A stretch of DNA of 42,192 nucleotides, taken from assembly GCA_015057865.1 (NCBI GenBank), contig SVDH01000017.1, positions 1-42,192 of the forward strand, given 5' to 3'. The position numbers were made by a program, and so were the translations under genes. The notes beneath the pieces were generated by a model. It saw only the letters and a program-made list of their open reading frames with translations. It searched no databases and had not been told where the DNA came from. Positions 16,623 to 26,291 of the stretch are shown one piece after another; position 1 is the stretch's first letter, and each line of letters starts with the position of its first letter. The DNA comes from Lachnospiraceae bacterium. GTDB lineage: Bacteria; Bacillota; Clostridia; Lachnospirales; Lachnospiraceae.

Positions 16623-16635
16623 TTCATCGAAAGAA

Positions 16636-17310
16636 TCATATGTTTTCAATCTGCCAGTCAATGGGTGTGATTCCATGCGCTTCTAAAAACCGGTTCGTCA
16701 TACTGAAGTGACGGCATCCGAAAAACCCTCTGTATGCAGACAGCGGACTCGGATGCGGTGCTTCGAGAACAAGGTGTTTCGGATTATTCAACATGGCTTT
16801 CTTTGCGCGCGCCGGACTTCCCCAAAGCAGGAAAACGATCGGTCTGTCCTGTTCATTCAGGATTCTGATCACGGCATCAGTAAACTGCTCCCATCCGATC
16901 CCGCGATGCGAATTGGCCTGATGTGCTCTTACCGTCAGAACGGTATTGAGCAAAAGCACGCCCTGCTTTGCCCATTTTTCCAAATATCCGTTATTCGGAA
17001 TATAACATCCCAGATCGGTTTGCAGCTCCTGATAGATATTGACAAGCGAAGGCGGAATGTCTGTCCCCGGCTGAACCGAAAAGCAGAGCCCATGCGCCTG
17101 ACCGTCATTGTGATACGGATCCTGTCCCAGGATCACAACCTTCACTTCTGACAAAGGTGTCAGATGAAATGCATTAAAGATATCATTTGCAGGCGGAAAC
17201 ACCTTTACTGTCCGGTATTCCTGCAAAACCTTCTGATATAATTCTTTATAATATGGCTTGGCAAATTCTCCCTTTAACGGAGCAAGCCAGTCGTTCGCAA
17301 TTGCAGCCAT
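16636..17310 (-). CDS. ung: Uracil-DNA glycosylase, family 1
   Basis: 224 residues, ATG 17310 with AGGGGA upstream. It has the family-1 signatures VVILGQDPYHNDGQAHGLCF (catalytic Asp and His in the GQDPYH box) and, near the C-terminus, EAPHPSPLSAYRGFFG, with SFLLWG-like VFLLWGSPA between. It removes uracil from DNA to start base excision repair. It is the last gene of a long minus-strand run, 8 bp after hisF, and is followed by a clear terminator. Length and motifs are fully normal. Confidence 0.97.
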   Translation of the reverse strand: MAAIANDWLAPLKGEFAKPYYKELYQKVLQEYRTVKVFPPANDIFNAFHLTPLSEVKVVILGQDPYHNDGQAHGLCFSVQPGTDIPPSLVNIYQELQTDLGCYIPNNGYLEKWAKQGVLLLNTVLTVRAHQANSHRGIGWEQFTDAVIRILNEQDRPIVFLLWGSPARAKKAMLNNPKHLVLEAPHPSPLSAYRGFFGCRHFSMTNRFLEAHGITPIDWQIENI

Positions 17311-17318
17311 TATGTCCC

Positions 17319-18080
17319 CTATCTTCTGACAGGAATATCCCTGCCTGCCAGATAATCCTTTAAATCCTTAATCTCCATCTCTTTATAATGGAACAGGGAA
17401 GCTGCCAGTGCTGCCTCAGCCTTCCCCTCGGCAAACGCATCATAAAAATGCTCCATCGTTCCCGCACCGCCGGATGCGATAACCGGTATGGACACATTTT
17501 CCGCGATCGTTCTTGTCAGTTCGATATCATATCCTGCTTTGGTACCATCGCAGTCCATGCTCGTTAAAAGGATCTCTCCGGCACCGAGTTTATTTGCACG
17601 CATCGCCCACTCGACTGCATCGATCCCGGTGTTGATCCGTCCTCCGTTTATGTAGACTTCCCAGCCGCTTCCGTTCTCTCTGCGCTTGGCATCGATCGCC
17701 ACAACGACACACTGGCTGCCGAACTTGTCCGCGCCGTCTGAGATCAGCTGCGGATTATTAATCGCAGAGGAATTGATGCTGACTTTGTCCGCGCCCTCCC
17801 GCAGGATCGCACGAAAGTCTTCCACGGTCCGGATCCCGCCGCCGACCGTAAACGGAATGAACACCTGCTCCGCCACACGCCGTACCATATCAACAACAGT
17901 ATTCCGCGCATCTGAAGACGCTGTGATATCCAGGAATACCAGCTCATCCGCGCCGGCTTTATCGTAAGCCGCAGCGATCTCCACCGGATCGCCCGCATCC
18001 TGCAGATTGACAAAATTAACCCCTTTTACAACACGCCCGTCGTGTACATCGAGGCATGGGATGATTCTTTTTGTAAACAT
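17319..18080 (-). CDS. hisF: Imidazole glycerol phosphate synthase subunit HisF
   Basis: 253 residues, ATG 18080 with CGGAGAAG upstream. The N-terminus [20 protein letters not shown] contains the catalytic Asp. The second catalytic Asp is in [19 protein letters not shown]. Phosphate loops are [12 protein letters not shown] and [12 protein letters not shown]. HisF is the cyclase half of the HisF-HisH complex, making imidazole-glycerol phosphate and AICAR from PRFAR and ammonia. hisH lies 17 bp upstream. No other his genes are in the window, so histidine genes are probably dispersed. All key residues are kept, arguing against a specialised glycan-modification copy. Confidence 0.96.
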   Translation of the reverse strand: MFTKRIIPCLDVHDGRVVKGVNFVNLQDAGDPVEIAAAYDKAGADELVFLDITASSDARNTVVDMVRRVAEQVFIPFTVGGGIRTVEDFRAILREGADKVSINSSAINNPQLISDGADKFGSQCVVVAIDAKRRENGSGWEVYINGGRINTGIDAVEWAMRANKLGAGEILLTSMDCDGTKAGYDIELTRTIAENVSIPVIASGGAGTMEHFYDAFAEGKAEAALAASLFHYKEMEIKDLKDYLAGRDIPVRR

Positions 18081-18097
18081 ACTTCTTCTCCGCTATC

Positions 18098-18703
18098 TTA
18101 AATCTGAAGGAAATTCCGTAAGATGGACAATCCCGCTTCGCTGCTTTTTTCCGGATGGAACTGGCAGGCAAATACATTCTCCTGCTCTACGGATGCATGG
18201 ATCAGAGTTCCGTACTCCGTTGCCGCCTTTACGATTGACGGATCATCCGCCTCCAGATAATAGGAATGCACAAAATAGACATATGGTTCCGCAGGCAGTC
18301 CCTCAAACAGCCGGCCGTCTCCGGAAAGGGAAAGCGAATTCCAACCGATATGCGGGATCTTTAATCCTTCCGCATCCGGTATCCGCTTAATATGTCCTTT
18401 CAGGATCCCAAGCCCCGGGACACCCGGGTTTTCCTCACTGTCTTCAAACAGTACCTGAAGGCCAAGGCAGATCCCCATAAACGGGGTTCCTTTTTCCACA
18501 ACCTGATGGATCACTTCTTCCAGGTTATGCTCGCGGATGTTTCTCATCGCATCGCCAAAAGCACCTACACCCGGAAGGATCACATGATCCGCGGAAAGGA
18601 TCGTTTCCGGATCGTCCGTCACGACCACATCCTCTCCCAAAAAAAGCAATGCCTTTTCCACACTTTTGATATTCCCTGCATCATAATCGATGATCGCTGT
18701 CAT
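18098..18703 (-). CDS. hisH: Imidazole glycerol phosphate synthase subunit HisH (glutaminase)
   Basis: 201 residues, ATG 18703 with GGAGAG upstream. Class I glutamine amidotransferase: IDYDAGNIKSVEKAL at the start, LPGVGAFGDAM, the nucleophile in PFMGICLGLQVLFEDSEE, and the His/Glu pair in CQFHPEKSSEAG. It supplies ammonia to HisF through the complex. It is 18 bp after the histidine kinase gene and 17 bp before hisF. Placement behind a two-component system is unusual, but the enzyme itself looks ordinary. Confidence 0.96.
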   Translation of the reverse strand: MTAIIDYDAGNIKSVEKALLFLGEDVVVTDDPETILSADHVILPGVGAFGDAMRNIREHNLEEVIHQVVEKGTPFMGICLGLQVLFEDSEENPGVPGLGILKGHIKRIPDAEGLKIPHIGWNSLSLSGDGRLFEGLPAEPYVYFVHSYYLEADDPSIVKAATEYGTLIHASVEQENVFACQFHPEKSSEAGLSILRNFLQI

Positions 18704-18721
18704 TGATTTCTCTCCAACTCT

Positions 18722-20194
18722 TTATCTTGATAACTCAAACCAGAATTCCACACCGTCATCCCGGTTGACTACGCCGCATTTCTGGTTCATGGAATCCATG
18801 ATCGCCTTCACGATCGAAAGGCCGATGCCGCTGCCGCCGTACGCTCTGGTCCTCGCCTTGTCAACCTTATAAAACTTGATCCAGATCTGCTCCAAATCCT
18901 CTTCAGGGATTGGTTGACCCGTATTGAACACGCTGACGCGCAATAGTGCATCTTCCGGTTCTGAATATGAGATCCGGATCACTTTTTCGCCTTCGCAATG
19001 GTTGATCGCATTGCTCATATAATTGGTCACGACTTCTTCGATCTTGAATTCATCGCCCCAGACATATGTTTCATCCGGAATGTCCATTTCCAGCCGGATG
19101 CCGTTCTGATCACGTAAGATCGCAGTCGCATTTGTCACACCACGGACAAGCTCCGAGATGTCAAAACGCTCCATCACCACCTGTTCATTGCCAAACTCCA
19201 GCTGGTTCAATGTCAGAAGTTTTTTCACCATACGGTTCATTTTGTCCGCTTCATCAATGATCACTTCGCAGTAGTAATCTCTGCTCTCCTGGTCATCATT
19301 GATACACATCTGCAGACCTTCCGCATAACCCTGGATCAGCGCAAGCGGTGTCTTTAACTCATGCGAAACATTCGACAGGAATTCCTTTCGCATCTCGTCG
19401 ATCTCAGTCTTCTGATCGATGTCTTTCTGCAATTCCACATTGGCTGACTTTAATTCCGAGATTGTCCCTTCGAGTGTCTCAGACAGGCGGTTCATGTGAT
19501 CGCCAAGCTGGTCGATCTCATCTCCCTGCGGGTCTGCGTTTTGATATTTTGCTTCAAAGTCCAGATCCACCATTCGCTTGGAAATCTCCTGAAGCGTCTG
19601 AATCGGCCGTGTGATCCTGCGGGATAACACAATACCGACGATGATACTGACTGCAATCGCGATCAGGCCGACAATCAGCAAAAAGACACTTGCGATCCGG
19701 GCGCTCTGTTGAATGCTTTCAAGCGGCGTCCGGATCAGGACCAGATTCCCATCCTCCAATGTCCCCCAGAGCACCAGATGCTCCTGATTTAGCCGACGGT
19801 CAAATTTTAACATCAGAGAGTATTCATCGGTCTCCTCTAATGATTTATCTCTTTCATCATCCTGGCCGAACATGATCTCTGCAAAATCATCCCGCAGTGT
19901 CTCACGGTCATTGACATTTGTCTGAAGAACGGTTCCATCAGATGCCAGAACCATGATGCGCATATTTCCTCTTGCGGACAGGTTTTCAAAGGTTACGCTG
20001 TAACTGCTGTCGTAAAGCTTTCCGTCCTCACTGGCATCCGACATGATCTCATAAACATTGACCAGCTCTTTTTCCTGTCTGTAGGTATAAAACTTTTCCA
20101 ATGCAAAAAAGTTCAAAAGCAGGCAGAACACGATCGCACCGGCCACCAGACCGCTGATAATAAAAATGATCCGTGTTGTCAGAGACTTTTTCAT
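18722..20194 (-). CDS. Membrane sensor histidine kinase
   Basis: 490 residues from ATG 20194, with GAGG 7 nt upstream; a TTG at 20200 overlapping the previous stop is less likely. Membrane helices lie at about 7-30 and 165-190 and enclose an extracellular sensor of about 130 residues. A HAMP linker (SRRITRPIQTLQEISKRM) and a coiled coil follow. The phosphoacceptor is H278 in FLSNVSHELKTPLALIQGYA. The ATPase domain has NYMSNAINHC (N box), FNTGQPIPEEDLEQIWIKFY and GGSGIGLSIVKAI. The response regulator gene ends 2 bp upstream, so they form a pair. The signal is unknown; a P-type ATPase next door hints at ions or envelope state. Confidence 0.93.
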   Translation of the reverse strand: MKKSLTTRIIFIISGLVAGAIVFCLLLNFFALEKFYTYRQEKELVNVYEIMSDASEDGKLYDSSYSVTFENLSARGNMRIMVLASDGTVLQTNVNDRETLRDDFAEIMFGQDDERDKSLEETDEYSLMLKFDRRLNQEHLVLWGTLEDGNLVLIRTPLESIQQSARIASVFLLIVGLIAIAVSIIVGIVLSRRITRPIQTLQEISKRMVDLDFEAKYQNADPQGDEIDQLGDHMNRLSETLEGTISELKSANVELQKDIDQKTEIDEMRKEFLSNVSHELKTPLALIQGYAEGLQMCINDDQESRDYYCEVIIDEADKMNRMVKKLLTLNQLEFGNEQVVMERFDISELVRGVTNATAILRDQNGIRLEMDIPDETYVWGDEFKIEEVVTNYMSNAINHCEGEKVIRISYSEPEDALLRVSVFNTGQPIPEEDLEQIWIKFYKVDKARTRAYGGSGIGLSIVKAIMDSMNQKCGVVNRDDGVEFWFELSR

Positions 20195-20196
20195 GA

Positions 20197-20871
20197 TCAA
20201 ACCTCAAACTTATATCCCATGCCCCAGATTGTTTTGATATAGCCCCCTTTATCTCCAAGCTTGCTGCGCAGTTTTTTTACATGCGTATCGATCGTTCTGG
20301 CATCACCGTAATAATCATAATCCCAGACCTGATTTAAGATCTTTTCTCTGGAAAGGGCGATTCCTGCATTTTCCATGAAATAGGTCAAAAGCTCGAACTC
20401 TTTATAGCTTAATTCTACCGGTGATCCGTCGATCGTTACCGCATGCGCGGTCTGATCCACACGGATCCCGCCCTTTTCAAGCACCTTGTCATCAGACTGA
20501 TCCATTGTCCGTCTTAAGATCGCTTCGACACGCGCAACCAGGATCTTCGGACTGAACGGTTTGGAAATATATTCGTCCGCGCCGATATCAAATCCCATCA
20601 GTTCATCATTCTCATCGCCTTTGGCCGTCAGTATGATGATCGGTACATCAGACGTTTCCCGGATTTCCCTGCAAACATCGAATCCGTTGATCTTTGGCAT
20701 CATGACATCCAGAATGATCAGCGCGATATCCTTCTGCTCATAGAAAATATCCAGTGCTTCTTCTCCATCTTCGGCCTCGATCACTTCAAACTGGCTGCGG
20801 ACCAGAAAATCGCGGACCAGCTTACGCATTCTCGCTTCATCATCGACCACCAGAATCTTTAATCGATCCAT
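20197..20871 (-). CDS. OmpR/PhoB-family response regulator
   Basis: 224 residues from ATG 20871, with AGGAGAG upstream; an earlier in-frame start inside the ATPase stop region is unlikely. The receiver domain has LVVDDEARM, the phosphorylated D55 in LIILDVMMPK, TAKGDENDELMGFDIGADEY and a conserved Lys in YISKPFSPK. The C-terminal winged helix shows LSYKEFELLTYFMENAG, SREKILNQVWDYDYYGDART, DTHVKKLRSKLG and TIWGMGYKFEV. It is a DNA-binding output partner of the kinase encoded 2 bp downstream, and the ATPase gene ends 10 bp upstream. Confidence 0.95.
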   Translation of the reverse strand: MDRLKILVVDDEARMRKLVRDFLVRSQFEVIEAEDGEEALDIFYEQKDIALIILDVMMPKINGFDVCREIRETSDVPIIILTAKGDENDELMGFDIGADEYISKPFSPKILVARVEAILRRTMDQSDDKVLEKGGIRVDQTAHAVTIDGSPVELSYKEFELLTYFMENAGIALSREKILNQVWDYDYYGDARTIDTHVKKLRSKLGDKGGYIKTIWGMGYKFEV

Positions 20872-20881
20872 ATATGCTCTC

Positions 20882-23254
20882 CTATTCATTCCTGTCTTTC
20901 CATTTACTAAACATCTTCCGTCCCCAGCGGAACAGTCGGGTAAGATACCGTAATATCGGATCTGTCGTGATCGTGAATACGATCAGCAGCATCAGACAGC
21001 TTCTTGAAACTGCCGTGATCCCGAATACCGACGGGAAAAATGCCATACATATGATCCATCCTGCAAACAGAAGGACAAACATAATAACATGCTGCTTTTT
21101 CATCGGCCGTATGATCAGATACAGGATCATAAAACCGACGACGGCCAGGATCACGCTGCAGGCAGTCGACAGACTGTCCGCATCCAGCGAAAACTGCCTT
21201 GCAAAGATAACCAGCGCACTGATGATCAGAAAGTCAGTAATGCCTGCCGGAAGCGCCTTCATAATGACATTCTTCATAAAGCTGCCCTCGATCGGATCTG
21301 TATTGGGTTCCAGCGCCAGAACAAACGATGGAATACCGATCGTAAACAGACTGATCAATGTGATCTGTGCCGGATTTAACGGATAGTTAAACATCAGGAT
21401 GACTGAGAATACCGCTAATAACAGTGAGAAGATATTCTTCACAAGATAAAGACTGGCAGCCTGTGTCAGATTGTTGACAACACGCCTTCCCTCATCTACG
21501 ATCGCAGGCATACGCGAAAAATCAGAATCCAGCAAAACAAGCTGCGCCGCCTGCGCAGCCGCCTCTGAACCGGACGCCATTGCCACGCTGCAGTCAGACT
21601 GCTTCATCGCAATGATATCGTTTACGCCGTCTCCGGTCATCGCAACGCGGTTTCCTCTCCTCTGCAATGCCATAACGAGCTGTTTCTTTTGTTCAGGTGA
21701 CACCCGACCGAATACCGTATATTTCCCGGAAGCCTTCATGATATCCTGCGGAGACTGCAATGTGGAAGCATCTACATACTGACCGGCATTGCGCACACCC
21801 GCACGGGCTGCAACGCGGGATACCGTCAGTGGATTATCTCCCGAGATGACCTTTATTTCCACTCCCTGCTGATTGAAATAGGAAAAGGTCTCCGCAGCAC
21901 CCTTTCGAACCGGGTTTTCAAGTGCGACCAGGCCCAACGGCAAGATCTTTTCCTGCGGTCCGAGTGTCAGATCTTCACCCTGTGGAAGATACGGATACTG
22001 TGCCAGCGCAAGTACACGGTATCCCTGCTCGCTGTACTTAAAGATATCCTCCTGGTACAGACTGATCCGGCTTGCCAGAACATATTCCGGTGCACCGAGA
22101 ACATAGGCATGACCGTTGATCTGCTCTGCAGAATATTTATACTTCGAGGAAAACGGACAGGAGCTTTCCGAAAGCTTCCCTGTCGGCTTCGTAAAGAACT
22201 CCTTGATCGCTGCCATCGTATCATTGACATCCCGGACGGAGGCCGCAAAATCAGAAAGCAACGCAAACACGCCATCCGATGACAACGCCTTATGAAGCGA
22301 CTTATATCCGGAAACCTTCATATCCTTTTCCGTGATCGTTCCGGTCTTGTCGACACATAGGATATCGACACGCGCAAGCGTTTCGATGCATTTTAAGTCA
22401 TGCACCAACACCTGTTTCGATGCCAGCTTCATCGCACTGACCACCAATGCAACACTCGCGGTCAGATAGATTCCTTCCGGGATCATCCCGATCAGTGCTG
22501 CCACTGTCGCGGAAATACTGGGTGAAAACCCCAGATCTCCGAACCCGAACTGCTCAACAAACAGAATGATGCCAAGCGGGATGATCAGGATACCGAAGAA
22601 CTTCAGCATTTTATCCAGAGACTGTAAAATCTCGGAATGCTCTTTTCCATCCATGCTCGTCGCTTCTTTGGTCAGACCGGCGGCAAACGTTGCCTCTCCG
22701 ACCGCCTCGGCGACTGCAAGACACTCCCCGTTTACCACAAAACTTCCGCCAAGCAGACGGTCACCGCGTTCTTTTCTGACTTCGTCCGATTCACCGGTCA
22801 GTATCGACTCATTGACAGACATCCCGCCGGCAAGCACTTTGCAATCCGCCGGGATCTGCGTACCGGAAGAAAGAATCACATGATCTCCCTGCACCAGCTC
22901 ACGTGACCGGATCTGCATCTCATTTCCGTCCCGGATTACTGTCAGAAACGGCTCTGCCATCAGGTTCATCTTGTCCAGAACGCTTTTTGCGCGAAGCTCC
23001 TGTAAGATACCGATCGCAGAGTTTGCAACAATAATTAAAAGGAACGAAAGATCCCGATAGGATCTTCCGATAATCAATAATATCGCCAGAATGACAAATA
23101 CCAAGTTGAAATAGGTCAGAATATTCGATTTGAAGATCTCTTTTACAGATCTCGTGCCCGTTTCCGTTTTAATGTTTACCAGGCCGCGGCGCGTCTGCTC
23201 CGCGACCTGTGCAGACGTCAAGCCGGTATAAGCACGATAAAGCTCATCTCTCAT
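20882..23254 (-). CDS. Cation-transporting P-type ATPase (CtpE-like)
   Basis: 790 residues, ATG 23254 with AGGA upstream. Parts in order: N-terminal cytoplasmic segment, two helices, actuator domain with SVNESILTGESDEV (TGES), helix 4 with ALIGMIPEGIYLTASVAL, phosphorylation site CVDKTGTITEKD at about residue 301, and hinge VAMTGDGVNDIIAMKQSDCS. Several C-terminal helices follow. There are no N-terminal metal-binding cysteines, and helix 4 has PEGI rather than CPC, so this is not a heavy-metal pump. The short form and the ETLARVDILCVDKTG context resemble actinobacterial CtpE, reported as a Ca2+ pump. Substrate is inferred. It is followed by a two-component system in the same run. Confidence 0.88.
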   Translation of the reverse strand: MRDELYRAYTGLTSAQVAEQTRRGLVNIKTETGTRSVKEIFKSNILTYFNLVFVILAILLIIGRSYRDLSFLLIIVANSAIGILQELRAKSVLDKMNLMAEPFLTVIRDGNEMQIRSRELVQGDHVILSSGTQIPADCKVLAGGMSVNESILTGESDEVRKERGDRLLGGSFVVNGECLAVAEAVGEATFAAGLTKEATSMDGKEHSEILQSLDKMLKFFGILIIPLGIILFVEQFGFGDLGFSPSISATVAALIGMIPEGIYLTASVALVVSAMKLASKQVLVHDLKCIETLARVDILCVDKTGTITEKDMKVSGYKSLHKALSSDGVFALLSDFAASVRDVNDTMAAIKEFFTKPTGKLSESSCPFSSKYKYSAEQINGHAYVLGAPEYVLASRISLYQEDIFKYSEQGYRVLALAQYPYLPQGEDLTLGPQEKILPLGLVALENPVRKGAAETFSYFNQQGVEIKVISGDNPLTVSRVAARAGVRNAGQYVDASTLQSPQDIMKASGKYTVFGRVSPEQKKQLVMALQRRGNRVAMTGDGVNDIIAMKQSDCSVAMASGSEAAAQAAQLVLLDSDFSRMPAIVDEGRRVVNNLTQAASLYLVKNIFSLLLAVFSVILMFNYPLNPAQITLISLFTIGIPSFVLALEPNTDPIEGSFMKNVIMKALPAGITDFLIISALVIFARQFSLDADSLSTACSVILAVVGFMILYLIIRPMKKQHVIMFVLLFAGWIICMAFFPSVFGITAVSRSCLMLLIVFTITTDPILRYLTRLFRWGRKMFSKWKDRNE

Positions 23255-23263
23255 ATCCTGTTC

Positions 23264-23728
23264 CTATTTTTTATGGCTGATAATCTCATCACTTGGTACT
23301 TCACGGATCGGTTTGGACATCATATCACGCAGGAACGCAAGAGAAGCCGCATCAATTCCGTGATTTCCTTCTTTTTGTGTGAACTCCTCAATGGGCTTTT
23401 CGCCAAGCAGGATCGCCGGATCCACATCCAGAGCATCTGCCAGATGCATCACATCCAAAGGTCTTGCTTCTCTGATATCCAATGAGGTTACTGTATACTT
23501 CTGCAGGGTATCGACATCGATCCCGCATTTTTCGGAAAGGTCTTCCAATGTGATACCGCGGAAACGGATCACCTCATTGAGCGCCGCCGAGCATTTGATC
23601 ACTTCCGGATCACTGCTTGGATTTACCACATCTTCATTTTTCAATTTCACTTCTGATGCCGGCGGGAGTGATGATAAATCTCCTGCCATCGGTGCTCTTT
23701 CCGGTTTGTACTCATACTGCTGTGCCAT
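23264..23728 (-). CDS. Helix-turn-helix domain protein
   Basis: 154 residues, ATG 23728 with GAGAGG upstream. The first 45 residues are low-complexity and proline-rich. Residues about 48-110 look like an XRE-type helix-turn-helix (LNEVIRFRGITLEDLSEKCG, a DVDTLQKYT recognition stretch, then MHLADALDVDPAILLGEKP). The C-terminal part is charged. No membrane segment. It sits 20 bp after the clostripain-like gene and 9 bp before the P-type ATPase, so it is probably co-transcribed and may regulate this run. Target unknown. Confidence 0.7.
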   Translation of the reverse strand: MAQQYEYKPERAPMAGDLSSLPPASEVKLKNEDVVNPSSDPEVIKCSAALNEVIRFRGITLEDLSEKCGIDVDTLQKYTVTSLDIREARPLDVMHLADALDVDPAILLGEKPIEEFTQKEGNHGIDAASLAFLRDMMSKPIREVPSDEIISHKK

Positions 23729-23748
23729 TTTGATTGCCTCTCTTTCTT

Positions 23749-26148
23749 TTACTCTATTGTTACGGCAGGGGTCCAGTACTCCTGCCCGTAGATATCCTGG
23801 AATCTGTAGGAAACGATCGTACTTCCCTCTCCTACAGATGTATTGGTGATCTCGAACGCATCCATGGAAGTAACGGTCATCGTATCGCCCAGATAATCCG
23901 GTCCGACATAATTGCCGTTATAGTCATAAACATCGCAAAGGAATGCGATCTCATCGCCTGCGGAAAGCTCTGTTAAGTTCTTTGCCACAGTCTCTGTCTC
24001 ACCATCCACGTAGTCATATGCTGCACCGGCAACATATCCCTTCGGATTTGCGCTGTCAAAGATCAGGATCAGGTTGACACGTGTGCCGTTTAATTCTGCC
24101 GGCACGCGTCCCATGATCGTATAATCATCCTCTGATTCTGTCATGCTGATGCGATAATACGCAACCGTCTGCCCGTTGATCGCAAGCCAGGTCTGGTCTG
24201 TCGGCAGCAAAAGATCGCCGTCCTGATCAAAGTCAAAGACATTATCAAGACCAAGCTCTACATAGCCGCTGCCATCATCATAGAACATATTCAGATCCAG
24301 ATTCTGTACAAGCTCCCACTGCTCCTCCGGCAGAGAAACTACCTGGTCTCCGCCTTTGTCAGCCCAGGTCAGATAGGACTGGTCGATCTGGTTTTTCGCA
24401 ATGTAGGAAGCCGCCTTGTCAACATCCACAGTCCGTCCGTAGAACCCGTAATCGGAACCGGAGAGACCGTCCAGGCTGACGCCGCCGGACATAAATCCGG
24501 AAAGCAGACTTGCGATGTCACTCGAATCCATGATACTGCTGCCGCTGCTGACAGAAGAGCTGCCGGCATTGCTGAGACCGGATAACTGTTCGAGCAGGCT
24601 GGTCGCGCCGCCACCTGAATTCTGGGAGACAACCTGACCGCTTACTTCCATCGAAGCAAACTCCTGAATACAGCGGGTGTAATCCGCATCCATGCCAATG
24701 GCTTTGTATGTGCTGACCATGCTGTCTACTTTTCGCATCTGCTTATACGGGAAGTAAACAGAAAGGCCGTATGCATTGGTCATATTTGAGGACGTACGGT
24801 TATACTTCACTGCGCTGAGCAGGACCTTCACCAGATCGCTTGAGGGATCCGTTCCGATCCTTCTTGCCAGATGAACAAAATCCACCTGATCGATCTTATT
24901 GGAAGATGCAAACTCACGGCTGCCGGCTCTTGCAGATGCAACCGTCTGATAACCATTCGTTGTGATCATGTTTGACGTGGATTTCGCAAAGTTTGCCAGC
25001 GCTTCAGGCGCTGTGGTCTCGAGCTCCGCCAAATCTGTCAGGGAAAGGGTCGTTCCCTGTCCCGGTGTGTTCTGTGCACAAGCATTGGTATAGCTGTCAA
25101 TGATGATCTTACCAAGCTGAAGGGTCGGCATACCCGGATTGGCGGAAAGCTCCGACAGCCAGTCTGTATAATACCAGCCGACACCGGGCTCTGTCTCTTC
25201 CGATGCGATCATATAATCTGCATACTTAGCCGCTACCAGACCGGTCTCAACCGTCGCCATCAGACAGGTGTCAAATCCGATAAAATCAAATGTTACACCG
25301 GAATTCTTCAGTGCCTTGTCGATCCCGGCGATCGTCATAGATCCGGCATTCGGGTATTTCTCATCATATCCGTATCCGCTGACGGAGCCGCCGCCGTGAT
25401 CCCAGAAGATCAGATCATATCGGTTAGCCGGGAACTGCTGTGCGCCCCATTTTAAGAACGAAGTCAATGTGGCAGGATCCGTCATCGCGCCGTTTCCGGC
25501 ATTGTCTTTTAACAGCAGCAGTTTTCCGTTCTGAATCTGGTAGATCTGGTTCTGCTTGCTGCTGATCACATTGTTCTGCCATTTTGCACAGCCGCCGGTA
25601 TAGACGATCAGCTTGACATTGCTGCCTACGCTGGCATTGATCATCTCCTGTAAGTCACGGGATGCCATCGCGCTTCTTGACTCTAAGTCCGTGCCGCACA
25701 TATAGACCATGATCGTGTTGACATCCTGGCCATTCCCATAGATCTGCGTCCGTTTATCTCTGGCGCCGTCCGCAACGGATGCATTCAGCGTGCCGGTATT
25801 ATCAAGACCGCCTTCCCAGGCTGATGAAGTAGTCCCGGACAGATAACTGGTATGATCTTCTTCCGTCAAAAGACCACTCAGTCCGCTGCCATGACTGCAC
25901 TGGGATAATACCAGCATCAGGATGATCACAATAATGATACCGCCTGCGCCAAGGCCTCCGCCAAGCGCTCTGTTTCCGCCTGAACCACGGTTGCTTCCGC
26001 CGCCATATGAACCGCCGGAGTAACCACCGCCCGGGCGCGGCCCTGTTCCGCCGCCGACCGGACCGCCGGAAGCACCGGTTCCCCGTCTGTTGACGCCTGT
26101 TCCGCCACTGGATACATGTTTTTCTCTTCCTGTCGGTCTGTTCGCCAT
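23749..26148 (-). CDS. Clostripain-family (C11) cysteine peptidase, membrane-anchored
   Basis: 799 residues, ATG 26148 with GAGGG upstream. The first 70 residues are Gly/Ser/Arg-rich and probably cytoplasmic. A hydrophobic helix follows at about 70-85 (IIIVIILMLVL). The peptidase domain starts near 145 (NTIMVYMCGTDLESRSA). The catalytic His is in LIFWDHGGGSVSGYG (about residue 251) and the Cys in FIGFDTCLMATVETG (about 295). A beta-rich C-terminal region (about 590-799) with Asp-rich loops may bind calcium or substrate. Clostripains cut after Arg or Lys; here the protease would face outward, tethered by the helix. It is first in an eight-gene run. Confidence 0.88.
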   Translation of the reverse strand: MANRPTGREKHVSSGGTGVNRRGTGASGGPVGGGTGPRPGGGYSGGSYGGGSNRGSGGNRALGGGLGAGGIIIVIILMLVLSQCSHGSGLSGLLTEEDHTSYLSGTTSSAWEGGLDNTGTLNASVADGARDKRTQIYGNGQDVNTIMVYMCGTDLESRSAMASRDLQEMINASVGSNVKLIVYTGGCAKWQNNVISSKQNQIYQIQNGKLLLLKDNAGNGAMTDPATLTSFLKWGAQQFPANRYDLIFWDHGGGSVSGYGYDEKYPNAGSMTIAGIDKALKNSGVTFDFIGFDTCLMATVETGLVAAKYADYMIASEETEPGVGWYYTDWLSELSANPGMPTLQLGKIIIDSYTNACAQNTPGQGTTLSLTDLAELETTAPEALANFAKSTSNMITTNGYQTVASARAGSREFASSNKIDQVDFVHLARRIGTDPSSDLVKVLLSAVKYNRTSSNMTNAYGLSVYFPYKQMRKVDSMVSTYKAIGMDADYTRCIQEFASMEVSGQVVSQNSGGGATSLLEQLSGLSNAGSSSVSSGSSIMDSSDIASLLSGFMSGGVSLDGLSGSDYGFYGRTVDVDKAASYIAKNQIDQSYLTWADKGGDQVVSLPEEQWELVQNLDLNMFYDDGSGYVELGLDNVFDFDQDGDLLLPTDQTWLAINGQTVAYYRISMTESEDDYTIMGRVPAELNGTRVNLILIFDSANPKGYVAGAAYDYVDGETETVAKNLTELSAGDEIAFLCDVYDYNGNYVGPDYLGDTMTVTSMDAFEITNTSVGEGSTIVSYRFQDIYGQEYWTPAVTIE

Positions 26149-26242
26149 TTTTTAACCCTCTATATTTGTCTTGGTTTGTAATAAAACTGATCCGTATGAT
26201 TAAAAATAATCACACTGCGTTTAGTATAGCATTTTCCGCCAC

Positions 26243-26284
26243 AAAGAAAAAGACCGTTTCCGCAATTATCATGCAGAAACGACC
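26243..26284 (-). terminator. Terminator of tmRNA
   Basis: GGTCGTTTCTGC and GCGGAAACGGTC pair over 12 positions with some G-U pairs (26252-26284), followed by TTTTTCTTT on the minus strand. It lies 8 nt past the CCA end of tmRNA. Confidence 0.8.
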
Positions 26285-26291
26285 TCTTTAA

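Noticed and set aside
17319-18703. hisH-hisF as a specialised glycan-modification pair
   Set aside because: All catalytic residues of both subunits are present and no glycan genes are nearby; dispersed histidine genes are the simpler reading.
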